64,000 bases of DNA. It comes from Xestospongia muta (taxonomy: Eukaryota > Porifera > Demospongiae > Haplosclerida > Petrosiidae). The DNA is taken from positions 26,103,745 to 26,167,744 of the forward strand of contig OY848917.1 in the NCBI GenBank assembly GCA_963693285.1. The letters run 5' to 3'. The position numbers and the translations under genes were made by a program. Positions 36,801 through 49,131 of this stretch are shown in pieces (within the stretch, counting starts at the first letter, position 1; the number at the start of each line of letters is the position of its first letter). Below the pieces are notes generated by a model that worked only from the letters and a program-made list of their open reading frames with translations, was not told the origin of the DNA and did not search any database.

Positions 36801-38758
36801 AACAGAATAATAATTGACACCAAACATTTCAAAAGTTAGTACAACTATCGTCATCAGTGGCTTAAATAATAATAAAGTAAAAGAAAGAGGTCTATTTATG
36901 TTAAAGGCTAAGTTTCAAAATTCAATTCAGGCTTAATAAGTCAAATAGTTGATTTGTTCATCTTTTTTTCTGTTTCCTTCACCTTGGCATATTCCTCAGT
37001 TGCCTCTGCTTTATAATTCACAATAACTCGATAACCAAATAAATTTTAGATACTACATTCACAGATTTTACATGCTCCACTATGTGTTGTGGCTTTTTGT
37101 ATGTCTCATTTAAAGCACTTCATATGCAAAAATGCTGATTTCAGATCATTATTGTATGACTGATAAGCCTATAAATGTAAGACAAGCTATGATCCATTGA
37201 ATTAAGTGTCATCTTCCTTGTTGTCTGGAACTCATGATGTATGTAATATGTAATAGTTTGAAATTCCCATCTACTTTCTAGTTATTGCTTTATTTTTGGA
37301 GCTAGTTAAACATGGAACCTCATTGTTTTCCAGCATGCATTCTCTATTGACTATCAAGCACTTGCATTGAACAAAATTAGGCTAACAAGTAATAAAGAAA
37401 ATTTTCTAAAAAATGATTAGGGATAGGTAATAGCAGTCCAAGACATTCTGAATTGCAATTGTATATTCCCTCATCATAAAACAAACACTGTTAAGAATAA
37501 TCTAATCAATTAAGTATCATAATATAATATTCTGTATCTGTATATGTTTGTGAAATTTTGTCTGTCAATTATCTTTTTCACATCAAAAAACTTGGTTGGA
37601 TGAGATCCTGCCTTGTCAACAAATGAATTTAAGATAAAGTCATCCATGTGTGAAAGGTCAGATAAACCCTATATGCTTATAGCATCAAACAGTTTTTAAT
37701 ATAATTATCACTTGAGCAATAACTTTGACTATAACAACAATTGTTAGTCTATTAACTATTTTAAATTTCTTCCTTCATATTATTGTAAAACATTCAGGCT
37801 ATTACTGAGTTAAAATTTCATGCATGCAAACTATTTTAGTTAACATTACATACTCGTAGAGTTGGACTTAGCTGAAAGACTATAGTTATGAATTATACTT
37901 GATTCACATGCATGATATACTTAGTTTTACCTTGAGTTAGATTATAAACCACATTTGACCATACAGATGATGGATAATTAAGACAATCAATGTCTCTAAC
38001 TCGTGATGTTCTAGATAATGGATGATTTGCAAAATTGTTATGTCCAGCACTATAGCCAATTGTTGCAATGTTTTTAGTCCATTGAAGAAGACCACATTTA
38101 TAAGTAAATATAGCATAAGGCGTTGATCCTTGAGATGCAATCACAACCTGAAATGTGTTTGCCTATAATGAACAAATAGTAACAAATCTTTTAAATATAA
38201 TTATAGAAGAATTTACTTCAACACAACTGCTATTTCCAAATGGACAGACATTTGCCCACTTTGCTACAAAAACCCAATCTAATTTCAAGTCCACATTTTG
38301 ATTGATTTTCAAGAAAACTTTCACTTCATTGATAATGTTTGATGTATTTGCTGAAGTGAAAATGGCGTACTCAACTAATCCTTCATTTGTTAATATGATA
38401 TCATCCCAAAATGGAGCTATCACTACTACAAATGGTAGTGGGAATGATGTTGGTGAATGGCTTTTGAATGATGTCCCAAAACTAAGTAGACCATTAGAGC
38501 TTATCTAAGTCAAAATAAAGACTAATATCATACCATAAAAGTAGTAACTAAGTCTTACATATAGATTGTTGTAAGTGCATCTTCCAATGCTAAGTGCAGA
38601 AGGAAGTCTAACTGCTCTAGTATCATCATCAACATATCTAAATAAGTTAGCTTGTGAACATATGTCCAGAAATGTTAAGTAATTGAAATCCATTCCAGAC
38701 CCAGTGACAGATCCTGATTTTGACTTTATAACTTCAGATTTAGACCCAGGAATAGAAT
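29558..38758 (-). CDS. Multi-NIDO / somatomedin B extracellular protein gene (copy 3)
   Basis: The fullest copy. In reading order: NIDO 1 (37931-38758), NIDO 2 (35302-36076), NIDO 3 (33945-34727), a Thr/Pro linker exon (33606-33656), SMB 1 (33398-33556), NIDO 4 (32395 to about 33163), a Gly/Ser linker (32002-32034), a Thr/Pro linker (31619-31696), a 39-bp linker (30241-30279), SMB 2 (30038-30191) and a terminal exon (29558-29603) ending in the conserved DPITIINEDN and TGA. Linker exon lengths of 33, 78 and 39 bp are identical to copy 2. It is predicted to be secreted, with adhesion or matrix use inferred from the domains. The 5' exon with the signal peptide was not found. The intron at 36077-37930 contains no other convincing gene, and TA microsatellites lie at 30590-30621 and 30779-30814. 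Confidence 0.82.
30038..30191 (-). CDS. Somatomedin B exon (SMB 2 of copy 3)
   Basis: A 154-bp exon paralogous to 12265-12418, with the same borders, the same SMB cysteine pattern and the same split TG|C codon into the terminal exon. Confidence 0.78.
32395..33163 (-). CDS. NIDO domain 4 of copy 3
   Basis: Exon C 32395-32626, exon B 32676-32963 (288 bp), exon A from 33018 to about 33163 or slightly further. The upstream end is uncertain because two acceptors are possible in the Gly/Ser-rich lead (GSGSGSGFSKYL). The core IAPFWDDIRLTN is intact, and WVMVAKWKNVCPYGN is more diverged than in the other domains. Copy 2 has no counterpart. Confidence 0.82.
33398..33556 (-). CDS. Somatomedin B exon (SMB 1 of copy 3)
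   Basis: 159 bp, with YSGCC, NNGCYCDQACH and GDCCSDVTDIGC. It is flanked by AG and GT splice signals and sits between NIDO 3 and NIDO 4. Confidence 0.82.
33945..34727 (-). CDS. NIDO domain 3 of copy 3
   Basis: Exon A 34576-34727 (152 bp), exon B 34233-34520 (288 bp), exon C 33945-34176 (232 bp). Core IAPFWDNI, with Asn replacing the usual second Asp. It is otherwise close to the domain at 15074-15849, including the GTAC donor after exon C. Confidence 0.85.
35302..36076 (-). CDS. NIDO domain 2 of copy 3
   Basis: Exon A 35925-36076 (152 bp), exon B 35583-35870 (288 bp), exon C 35302-35533 (232 bp). It is open throughout. Exon A starts at an acceptor (TTTTATAG then CTGAAGG) whose copy 2 homologue lies near 18588, about 840 bp upstream of copy 2's own exon A. 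Confidence 0.85.
37931..38758 (-). CDS. NIDO domain 1 of copy 3
   Basis: Exon A 38559-38758 (200 bp), exon B 38217-38504 (288 bp), exon C 37931-38162 (232 bp). Motifs IAPFWDDIILTN, WVFVAKWANVCP and YAIFTYKCGLLQW. It is nearly identical to the domains at 1-671 and 19978-20798. Confidence 0.85.
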
Positions 38759-39381
38759 CTGTTAAAACAATAAATAACCATCAAAGATGCAATAGCTGTG
38801 CCCATATAGGAATGGCAAGAATAGTCTTTTGAAATGTATTACTAAAAATCACTAAAAACTCATTAAAATATTCGGTTTGTTAGTAGATTTCTTTCAATGA
38901 TGATACCTTTTTATTGACTTAGCTTTATGTTTAAAAAACTTTCTAAACATCAGAGAATGTTTGGTCAAGTTTTGGTTTTGTTTATTTTTCTTCTATTTCT
39001 GCCTCTGCTTTTAATAACTCAATAACTAAAGACCAAATATACAAAACTACTTATGGCCTTTTGTAGGTCTTGTTTTTAGGGCTTCAAAATAAATACTATT
39101 GATTTTAGCTTTTTATTATGAGAGATACACATAGAAATAAAGCCATTTCCGGTGAATAATTAAGATTAATAGAAAAGGATGTGAACATCATTTAATTGTA
39201 GATAAAAAATTTGATGTCTTGAATAATATATATGTTGGATGATATTTTATCAGTTCTTCATTGAAATATCAATAAAACTTGCTTATGTTGTATTCTGAAG
39301 GGCCTCATTGTTGTTATTCTTGTGATGAATTTATTCAATTACTTATTTAAAGTATTGTATTAATCACAATGTAATACAATA

Positions 39382-39417
<36 letters not shown>

Positions 39418-39536
39418 CTGATATAAATATATATATATATATATATAGATATGAACAAAAAATAAATGTACAGCAGTAACCAAGGTTAAAATATAGTTCA
39501 GGGCCAAGATATCTTGCTGACTCATATTTATAGCTA
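38759..39536. other. Spacer upstream of NIDO/SMB copy 3
   Basis: Matches about 672-1530 and 20799-21300. Two TA microsatellites lie at 39383-39412 and 39427-39447. The match to the copy 1 spacer ends at about 39536 with the start of the copia remnant. No gene seen. Confidence 0.55.
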
Positions 39537-41538
39537 CCACTATCAACTTTGTGACAGCTCTGGAAGCTAGGGATACTGTCACTTTGAGTTATGTTCAGCA
39601 GTCACTTATGTGTGAGGAACAAAAACTGATGGGAAAATCAAAGCGGATGGAAGTATGGATACAGACGGAAAAAGATGAGCACTAAAATAGAGAAAAGCAA
39701 GAGAAAGTCAGAGAACATCGACAATATAAGGTGTGTTACATGTGTAGGGAAACTGGACATTTCTGTAAGGATTGCATAAAAAGCCACTGGAAGTTGCTAA
39801 AGTCTAAACACAAAGACAAACCAACCCATACAGAGTCTCATGAAGAATCTCACTCAGACAGTGAACCTGAGAGAGTGTTTAGAGTATCATCTCAGGTTTC
39901 CGACTTGGGAGATGGGATAATTGATTCTGGAGTGTCAAGCCACATGACAAATTCAAGGGACATTTTAGTGGATTACGAGGTGTTAGACAAGGCACAAAAT
40001 GTGTATCTTGGGGATGGTCATACTGTCCAAATATTTCGAAGAGGAAATCTTCACTTAACAATGGTCTTCAAGTTGAGTAACCCAAAGCTAGCATGCACCT
40101 CTTTTCAGTGAGAGCAGCAACTACCAAATGAAGCACTATAAAGTTTGAAATACTAGGTCTTAGATTTGTGACAGACGTAGAAAACTACCTGGAATGGGAT
40201 CAATTGTGGTCAATGTATATCACTTAGATTGCAAGGCTATCCAAGAATAGGAACATCTAGTTTGCAAGTTGAAGCAGTCACGTTACTGTGCTGAAACGCT
40301 GTTTTTAAGGAAGGAGAGGGACATCTAGGTTGTAAGTTGAAGGGGTCACTTTACTGGTTAAAAAATCATCTAGATGCTGGAACACTGTTTTAAAAGAAAA
40401 TATGGAATCTACACACTTTAACCAATGTACAGCTGATCCTTGGATTTTTGTTAGAAGTAAAGGACCATCTTTGCTGTCTATGTCGACGACTTGATAATTA
40501 TCATTAAGCAACACATTTTGAGATGAAGGATCTTAAAAAACTGCACTATTGTCTTGGAATTACCCTCAAATATGACGAGAAGGACAAGTGTTTGTGGAGA
40601 CATCAAAAGCAATATATTCATTTATTACTTGAAACATATGGAATGTCTTAAGCAAAGCCATCAACAACTCCAGCTGATGCGAATATCAAGCTAGTTCAGG
40701 ATGATGGAGTGAGTAAGTTAGTTGAGCCAGTGTGCTATCAATCAATGGTTGGTAGTCTGCTCTATGCTGTCGTCGGAACTAGGCCAGACATCTTACAGAA
40801 GCTCACTTGACAGTCATAAAACGAATTTATGTTATTTAAACGTAACCGTGAATTTTGGACTAAAATATGACAAATCAGTTGATAGTAATTTGACAGGATT
40901 CTCAGATGCAGATTGGGCTGGAGACATAAAAGACCGACATTCAACTATACAGGACATTTGTTTGTCATGTTTGGAGGAGCTATCAGCTGGCTTAGCAGGA
41001 AACAACAATTGTGACACTTTCAATCACAGACTGTTATCTGACATCAAGGCAACACCAACATCACCAACCATTATTAAGTAGGACGATCAAGGAACTATTG
41101 CAGTTACAAGAAACTCAACATCTCATGCAAGAAGCAAGCACATTAACATCAAATTTCACTACTTGTGTGAAGGATTACATGATGGAGATATTGAACTAGT
41201 TTACTGTCCAACTGATCATATGACAGCAGACATATTGAGGAAACCTCTTCCACGAGGGCGATTTGAAGCTCATTGATTGGAAATGGGACTAGAGCATCTA
41301 CCATTTGTCAAGTCCATTTAAGTAGGAGTATTGTAACAGTAAATTGACTTTACTGACTTTATTACTTAATATAATTAATTAAGTTTATTTATGTATCACG
41401 AGTTTTCTAAAAAGTTCAAATTTTTTTTGATCCACGTGATTGATAAGAACTGTCTAGAAACGTTTATTGTTATATAAGTTCTGATTTTGTAAATTTGTTC
41501 TTGTATTCGTTAGTCAATTATCAAAAATAACAACAACA
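39537..41538 (+). mobile_element. 5'-truncated, decayed Ty1/copia LTR retrotransposon
   Basis: Plus-strand fragments follow copia order. A gag zinc knuckle (CYMCRETGHFCKDC, from about 39731) and the aspartic protease (IIDSGVSSHMT, about 39918-39950) share an open frame to 40111. Broken reverse transcriptase pieces follow (about 40340-40800, motifs LHYCLGI and YQSMVGSLLYAV). RNase H comes next (FSDADWAGDIKDRHST, about 40898-40945), and then the terminal segment TADILRKPLPRG near 41221-41256. Integrase and most of the RT are missing, and many stops and frameshifts are present. A 3' LTR follows, but no 5' LTR exists. Confidence 0.82.
41332..41538 (+). repeat. 3' LTR of the copia element
   Basis: A 207-bp segment starting TGTAACAG and ending AACAACA, directly after a purine-rich tract (AGTAGGAGTAT). 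It has the usual TG...CA ends. The right flank is the duplicated host spacer. Confidence 0.65.
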
Positions 41539-44072
41539 GTATATACATTTGTGTACAGGCAATATAGCAAGTTAAACACTTAAAAAAATATGGCGTGTAC
41601 AAAATGCATTAACTACAAATCAGACTTGAAATCTTTGTAAAAATGTTTTAAGTTATAGGTTCTTTAGTTTTTTCTTACTTATCAGACAATTTTCCAGTTA
41701 TCCAATCAAGTAGATCTTGTATCATACATTGGTATGTGTTTTTCTTTTAAAAAATTGTTAACGTATGAACTTTTTGTTGTATAAAAGATTTCAGATTATA
41801 TCTTGTTTAGTACGTTCTAGTGCAGTGGCACTGATGCCAATTACAAACTAGTATCACTTGTCTACCTCATTAGTGAAGATTTTACAATCTACACTATATT
41901 GTTTTCATTTATTTATTAATCTTAATTAATGAATGAAAAATATCCAAATTTTTCTTTGGATATTTCATCTATCTTAATATATTTACTACACCTTAAGATG
42001 CTTTTTATTATAATTATTATTAAATAATTTTACAACAACTAAAACTCATGTTAAAAGTGTTAGCACATATAAGTGCTATCTATTATTCTATCTACCTCCT
42101 AGAAATTACTTCCTGTAAAGAGATCCTTATCTATCTACTATACAATACTTAAAGTAAATTGTTTGATAGGCTTACAATACCTTAAGATGCTATAAGTAAT
42201 ATTATTTTTTAAACAACTAAAATTATTGTTTTAAATTCCTATAAAAATCTGTATCTATCTGTATCTATCTATCTATCTATCTATATTTATATATCTATAA
42301 TTCCTATAAAGATCTGTATCTGTATATATATATATCACTTAGAATGTTTGCTACTATACTGTTTTGATAGCTAGAGTTATTATGGATTTCATACTACACT
42401 AATGACTACTATAAAAGGAAGTAGGAAGTGCTGTCTAATAACAATAAATTTAGTGATAGTCATACACACAGAACAATGCAGGATATATTAAAAATCCTTT
42501 GTATAACTAATGAGATGAAAAAAGGTATATAAACACTTCTATAATAATTAACTAAAGAACTGTCGAGTATCAATCAGCAAATTTTAAAGGTAAGGAAACC
42601 AGCATAATATTATAATGATGTGCAACATGCAAAGTATAAACATTATGACTCTACTGAAGCATTAGATATCTGACAATAAATGCAAAAAGTTATTTAAAGT
42701 TAAGTTATTGTAATTGATAAAAAAGGACTTTCTGTACTCACGTTAAATTTCCTAGAGTTTCACAAAGCACATACAATCAGTTTGTTTTGTGGTTTTAACT
42801 TTTATTTAAAAAACGACAAGTTCCCTTTTTGCATTTATGGTATATCACTGTTATAATAGACTGGTTATAACTGAGTTATAGTTACTTGTCTTGCAAATGC
42901 AAGCTTTTCCAAAACAATAGACACTGTTTTGATTGTTACTTACTCTAGTTTATATACTTAAAGATACAATTTTTTTTAAAAAAGGACACGTGTATAGCAT
43001 GTGTGATAGGTTCTATTGTAACAGATGTTACACACCTGCAATAACATAGCAAGGTTACATAATGACAATCAAAACACACAGGCCCACTATCCACAAAATT
43101 ACTGTGTTCATAATGAGATAGACATTAAGCAAAGTGTACATCATTTTGGAAATAAAGTCTATACATGACTATCAATTAATGTATTTTAGAGATAACAGCA
43201 TTGTGATATTTACTATATCATAACATATAATATAAAAATATGGACTACAAACTAACATCACTTGGCTACATCTGTGGCAAAGGGTCTACAATCTTCACTA
43301 TTATGCTTTTATTGGTATAGAAGTTGTTAATCATAATTATTCAAAGTAAAAATGTCCAGTTTTTTCCATTGGAGTTTTTGGTACCTTCTTAAGTTTACTA
43401 TACCCTAAGTGGTATTTTACAAACACTATTATTAATTTTCAAACAACTAAAATTATTGCTTAAAAGGGATAGCAATTGTAAGCTTTCCTTATAATTCTCT
43501 CCACCTCATAAAAATAAACACCTGTTAAGATCCTTATCTTTCGACTATGTATCATAATTTAATGTATGTATGTATAATTTAAAAGAGACATGTGTCTAGC
43601 ATGTGCAATAAATTCTATTGTAACAGATGTTACACACCTGCAATATCACAACAAGGTTACGTGATGACAGTCATAACACAAAGCCCCACCCCACCATCCA
43701 CAAACTTACATTGTGTTCATAATGAGCTAGACATTAAGCAAATGTACATCATTTTAAAAATAAAGTCTGTATGTGACTATCAATTAATGTATGTAGTAAA
43801 GAACCTTATCTATTGACTATACGTCACTTAAACTAGATGGTCTGTCACTATACTGTTTTCATAGCTACAATTATTATGGATTTGACACTTCACTAAAGAC
43901 TTACAAAAAGTAGGGAGTGCTATCTAATAATAATAAATATTGTGATAGTCAAACACTGTTTCACATAGAACAATGTAAAATCTGTTAAATGTTGTTTGTC
44001 TAACTAATGATATGGTTAGCAAAATCTCAAAGCTCTAATAATTAACCACAGGACTGTCAAGTATCAATCAGT

Positions 44073-44110
<38 letters not shown>

Positions 44111-45565
44111 ATGTATGTATGTATGTATGTATGTATGTATGTATGTATGTATGCATGTATGTATGTGAGTTGTTTATTACTGATTATTATCACATGTACA
44201 AGCAATATATACTGTTTTCATTATTACTTACTATGGAACTTCCACAGTTTATATACTTAAACATACAATTTCTTTAAAAGGACATCTGTGTAGTATGTAC
44301 AGTAAAGTGTATTGTAACAGATGTTTCATAGCTACAATGACACAGTCATTATGACATAATGGCAGCCATAACACACAGATCAAACATTTCACAATAACAA
44401 AAAATATAGTGATAGTCTTTACATTGCTACACACAGAACAATGCAGAATCTGTTAAAATTACTTTGTCTATCTAATGAGATAGTAAACAGAGTCTTAATA
44501 GCTCTAATAACTAACCACAGGAATGTTAAGTATCAATCAGTATATGTGTGTGTGTGTGTGTGTGTGTGGACTTGTGTTTATGAAACCAGTATGATATTAT
44601 ATGCAACCTACATAATAGGCTATTTATTACTGGTTCATAGTCAAATATATAGTTCCCCCAAAACACTTTATACTGTTATAATTATTACTTACTATGGAAC
44701 TTCACAGTTTATATAATTAAACATACAATTTCTTAAAAGGACGTGTGTGTAGTATGTACTACAAAGTCTATTGTAACAGATGTTACATAGTTACAATGAC
44801 AAAGTAAAATTACATAATGACAGTCATAACACACAGACCAAGCAGCCCATAAAATTATTTTGCTCAAAAAATAGAATAAACATTAACAGAACATAGATTA
44901 TTTTATAATAAACAGTGCATATCTCTCAATTAATATATTTAGCATTGTAATGTTAATCGTATTATAACAGTTTTTAATATAAGGATAAGAATTGAGTAAT
45001 TTATTTTTACAGTATAAATCAAAAACTTTTGGCAAGCTAATATCGTATTAAAATACCAAAATCATAACCACATGGAAATTAACTTGAATTTTGGATGTAG
45101 AAAATATACTAAAGTGATATATCAATTAAATGACTAGTACAATAGAGAACAATTCTGATTCAGGTATTTTGGATGACTACACAGCTTTTAAATTTATGGT
45201 ACTTTTCCTATTGATAGAATTATAAGCCAATAAATAGCTCAGATGCATCATACAAAATGATTGAAAATTATTTGTTATAATGGTGCCCGAACAAACCCAT
45301 TTTTATAGCTGATATCAAAATATTTTCTAAAAAGAGTAAAGAAATGTTTTTCTAAAATGTAAAGAGTTAGAACACTAGTGCAAAAACATTTTTATAGGTA
45401 AAAGTTACCTTTTATGAAAAGATCAAAATAGTCATAAGCTTTGTAAATAAGAAATCATAAAGTCCTAAACTTAATACTGCCTGGCACACATTTTACTGAA
45501 AATTCTTATTGAAAACGCAATATATTTAGATACATCATGATTTTACAATGTTTAGAGAAACTTAC
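41539..45565. other. Intergenic spacer with several copies of a dispersed module
   Basis: No gene supported. The spacer module recurs four times here (about 42835-43085, 43585-43690, 44160-44360, 44620-44840), which shows internal duplication. Simple repeats: (ATCT)n at 42250-42290, (TA)n at 44075-44106 followed by (GTAT)n to 44166, and (GT)n at 44545-44570. Confidence 0.6.
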
Positions 45566-47208
45566 TGTTAATGTATAAAAGACAGTTAGTTGTTGTATTT
45601 TGTAAGCTATAGGACAAATAACGATAGTCTAGTACGTCTTCTAAACAATCTTTTGTTAATTTTTCCTTAATCTGAGATGGAGTCAGTAGTGGTTGTTTCT
45701 GTAAGTATAGTGCTATTGCACCACTAACTAAGGGAGTAGCCATTGATGTTCCTGATAGAGACTTTCTACATGAACATCTACTACAGCTATGATCAGCTGC
45801 TATTACATCTGAGCCAGGAGCAAATATATCAACACAAGAGCCACCATTTGTGAAGGAAGACACGTCATCATCTCGAGCAGAGCTAGCAACAGTAATAACT
45901 CCTGGTGCACCAGCAGGACTACGATCACAGGCATCACCTCCATAATTGTTACCAGCAGATCCAACAATTGGTATTCCCATATTAATGATATTGCTTGACA
46001 CATTGTTAACTAAAATACTAGTTCGACCACTCAATGACATTGAAATGATAGCTGGACGACGAGGATTCTTATTGATGACATTTGTTGCAACAGAATTTAA
46101 TCCATCTATAATAACACTCCATGGTCCATCACCCCAACAATCTAATACACGAACACTGTAACAGTTAGCTTTTTTAGCAACTCCATAAAGTTTTCCACAA
46201 GCAAGACTTGCTACATGAGTTCCATGTCCATCACAATCTAGACCTTCTTGTTTAGTTCCAGTGTAGTTGTCAACTGGGTCATATCCATGATATATGGCTC
46301 TATAACCATCAAATTCATAGTGGTCATAATTAATACCTATTTATACAGAATTAAAGTTAATAGCACACATTTAAAGCTTTCTTCTTTACCTGTATCTAAA
46401 ATGTAAATGTCAACACCTTCTCCATCTCCTCCAGGTTCAAATATACCATCTAATACTGGACTGACTTGGTCAATACGATCCAGTGCCCATGAAAGTGAAG
46501 CTTCAGCAAACGTCTCTTCTTCGACAAACTCCACATCGTCTAGACGTTTTATCTAAATAGTAGATATATAATAGTAATACTTTTTTATTATAATTATAAG
46601 TCTTAAATAAGATTCAGATTCTATGCATTTTGAATTAGAATAAAATAACTTATAACCTCCAAGCATAGGTAGGTTTTTCATTCTTTATATAAAGACAAAT
46701 TGGTAGGTTTACATAGACCTCTTAACTATCTTGTAAGGTTCTGTCATTGTTTATAGGTCGATAATCATTATAAACTTGCTAACACAAGACATTTCAGTTA
46801 AGATATTAATATTGCTTGATAGAAAATTTTTAAGTAGTGATTGCAATAGAATGTGTGAATCTTGTGAAATAATATATTTACACTATTGTTTTTAACCATG
46901 TATGTTTTACATGAACTATCTAACATGAGTAATGTTAATAATGTCACATTCTAACCAACAGCTTTCATGATATCTTTACAAACTTCCTGGTTGGCAGGTT
47001 TTTAGAATACAAACACACCTTGATACCTTAGTATAACACACAGTCACATACTAATCATATATATAAATGTTGTGTTTGTGCATTTGTGTGTGTGTGTTAT
47101 ATATATCATGGTTCAGTTGTCTATATGTGTGATATAAAGCTGCCATTTAGGAAATTATATATACATATAAAACAAATGGACTCTTTGTTCAACCAACTTG
47201 CAAACAAA

Positions 47209-47252
<44 letters not shown>

Positions 47253-47618
47253 ATATATTATATATATACATATATAACCCAATTGCCATACATAGATTTA
47301 TGAACTGTGATATACTTGATAATATAGTATCTAGCTGTTGAGTAATAGTTTATAATGGTGATAACACAGGTTTATAATGCTTATAGACCTGTCAATAATG
47401 ATGGAAATAATACAGGCTTCATCAGGTAAATATAAACCTGACTCTTTGCTGTTTACTGAAGAAAGAACTATCTTTTTCAGACGTTAGACACAATATTTCA
47501 AATATTAACCAGCTATGAAATCCTATTATTCAAAATGTATGGCTACTGATATACATACATACATACATACATATATGCAAACATATACATACATACATAC
47601 TTACACACACAAACATGC

Positions 47619-47703
<85 letters not shown>

Positions 47704-47986
47704 AATTGATGCTAACTTTATGTGCTTCAGCTTCAGACATTTTTGCGACAATCACTTTAGCAAATTGACCTTCTATTTTATGGATTTCAGAACTCAAGGA
47801 CTGACTTCGAACTTTTTCAGAAATGGCTTCAAATTGGTCATGACCAGTATCAGGTGCCAAAGCGACCATATACTGACCTGTTGTCTCTGTTCCAGGAGCA
47901 GCACGAATAACTCGACGTGTCTGCACCACAGCTACAAAGAGAAGAACTAATACAAGAACTTGGTAATAGCTTGTATGAAATTGCAT
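45566..47986 (-). CDS. Secreted proteinase K-like S8 protease, copy C
   Basis: Exon 1 is 47717-47986 (270 bp, ATG at 47986; signal peptide plus I9 propeptide). Exon 2 is 46390-46552 (163 bp, YILDTG). Exon 3 is 45566-46336 (771 bp) with DGHGTHVAS (His), GSAGNN (oxyanion Asn; other copies have AAAGN) and SGTSMATP (Ser). All three exons are open and in frame. The last intron is 53 nt; intron 1 is about 1.2 kb with a long CA microsatellite at the donor. It is probably functional. As in the other copies, exon 3 ends at GTAAGT. Confidence 0.9.
47617..47702. repeat. CA microsatellite at the exon 1 donor of protease C
   Basis: A (CA)n run ending about 14 nt from the exon 1 donor (exon boundary 47717). 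Copies A and B have TA runs in the same place. A shorter TA tract lies at 47215-47250. Confidence 0.95.
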
Positions 47987-48029
47987 GATTAGTATCACGA
48001 TACACTGTTAGGTCTTCTGCTAATTGCCT

Positions 48030-48062
48030 GCTTTAAATGCATCACTTTGAACCACACCTCCA
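48030..48062 (-). promoter_or_regulatory. Proximal promoter of protease C
   Basis: Minus strand: the TATA position reads GCATTTAAAGCAGGCAATT, weaker than in copies B and D. It is preceded by GGAGGTGTGGTTC at 48050-48062. Order and spacing are conserved with the other copies. Confidence 0.45.
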
Positions 48063-48089
48063 AATCTAAAACTATGATGTAATAAATAC

Positions 48090-49131
48090 TATAGTGCACC
48101 CACGCATGTATTGCCAAAAAATTAAATTAAGTTTTAGCTTGTAACATTGCCTAGAGTGATCTACGGAAGCCGAAGGCGGACATCCAATTCCAAATCTACT
48201 TTCCATCGTTCATTGAAGTAAAGTGTGAAGCGCGAGCTATGGTGGCCCAGAAGGAAAATCCGTTGACGGGGTCCGACCTGAAACCCGCCCAGAAACGTCA
48301 AAAAAACAGCCGGACACGGCAATTTTCCCGGCCGGGTTGGACGATGTCAGCCCAGATACGTCAAGAATTCCGGGCGGATACGACAAATAATCATGCGATT
48401 ATTATAATAACTTGTGCCTGGTCTGGTTCAGTAGACGGAGAGTCAATATGGCCAGTACAAGGGACAGCATAGTCTCTAGCTTAGTGTCTTTTAGTGAAGA
48501 CATTGTGGCAAAAGTAAATGAATTGGCTCAGGAGGAAGAAGAATCTGAAAACATGGAGGGTAGGTATTTGTAGTTAGAATCAATAATACTTCAATACTTT
48601 TCTTCATTAGCATTAGTGAAAAGGGACAACAAAATGCAAAAAAAGAAAAAGCCAACTAGTAGTCATAATGAGACTCGCTTGTATAATGGGTGAACTCGAA
48701 ACACTGTCCAGGTGATATGTATCATAGCTGTGATGTTTGAAAGTTGTTTCTTTAGATAGGTTGCTGCTACATGATATTAAAAGGAAAAAATTGTGAAGGA
48801 ATCTCCCATGTTTGAGATTGATCTAAAGAAAACAGACTTCAGATATCTAAATAAAAGAAGAATTGCTCCAGAGAATTTGACCCTTAGAATAGGACACAGA
48901 AGTAATTATTGCACTGATAAGCCATCCATCAAGAAGAAAAAAAATGGTATCCAAAACAACTTTTAACATCTTCACACCATATAAATTTCAGATATTAGTC
49001 TATCTGAAGCTAGTGATATCAAGTCAAAAGTTGAATAGTCGCAACTGATGATAAGAATATGTTGAAGATAATAACACACCAAAATGAGATTTAAATCACT
49101 TTTTTTCTGATATCTATCTTCCTGTAAGATT
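48090..49131 (+). other. Higher-GC insert of unknown origin
   Basis: This stretch has no counterpart in the paralogous protease upstream regions and is much GC-richer at 48160-48470. There, two imperfect units (GACCTGAAACCCGCCCAGAA and GATGTCAGCCCAGATACGTC) repeat about 65 nt apart. It ends against the chimeric protease fragment at 49132. It may be a transposon of unrecognised family; terminal repeats were not found. Confidence 0.4.
48448..48559 (+). CDS. Candidate short first exon, unknown product
   Basis: An ATG-started frame with a plausible amphipathic start (MASTRDSIVSSLVSF) and an acidic end (QEEEESENMEG). It runs into a GGTAGGTATT donor-like site. It lies just downstream of the GC-rich stretch, which could be its promoter. 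No domain is recognised and downstream exons were not identified. Confidence 0.3.

Noticed and set aside
44107..44166. Possible CRISPR-like or satellite array
   Set aside because: It is a simple (GTAT)n microsatellite with no spacers; no CRISPR features exist anywhere in the window.
47515..47751. Thr/His- and Cys/Val-repeat frames at 47515-47751 and 28077-28280
   Set aside because: Artefacts of CA/GT microsatellites without stops; no conserved domain.
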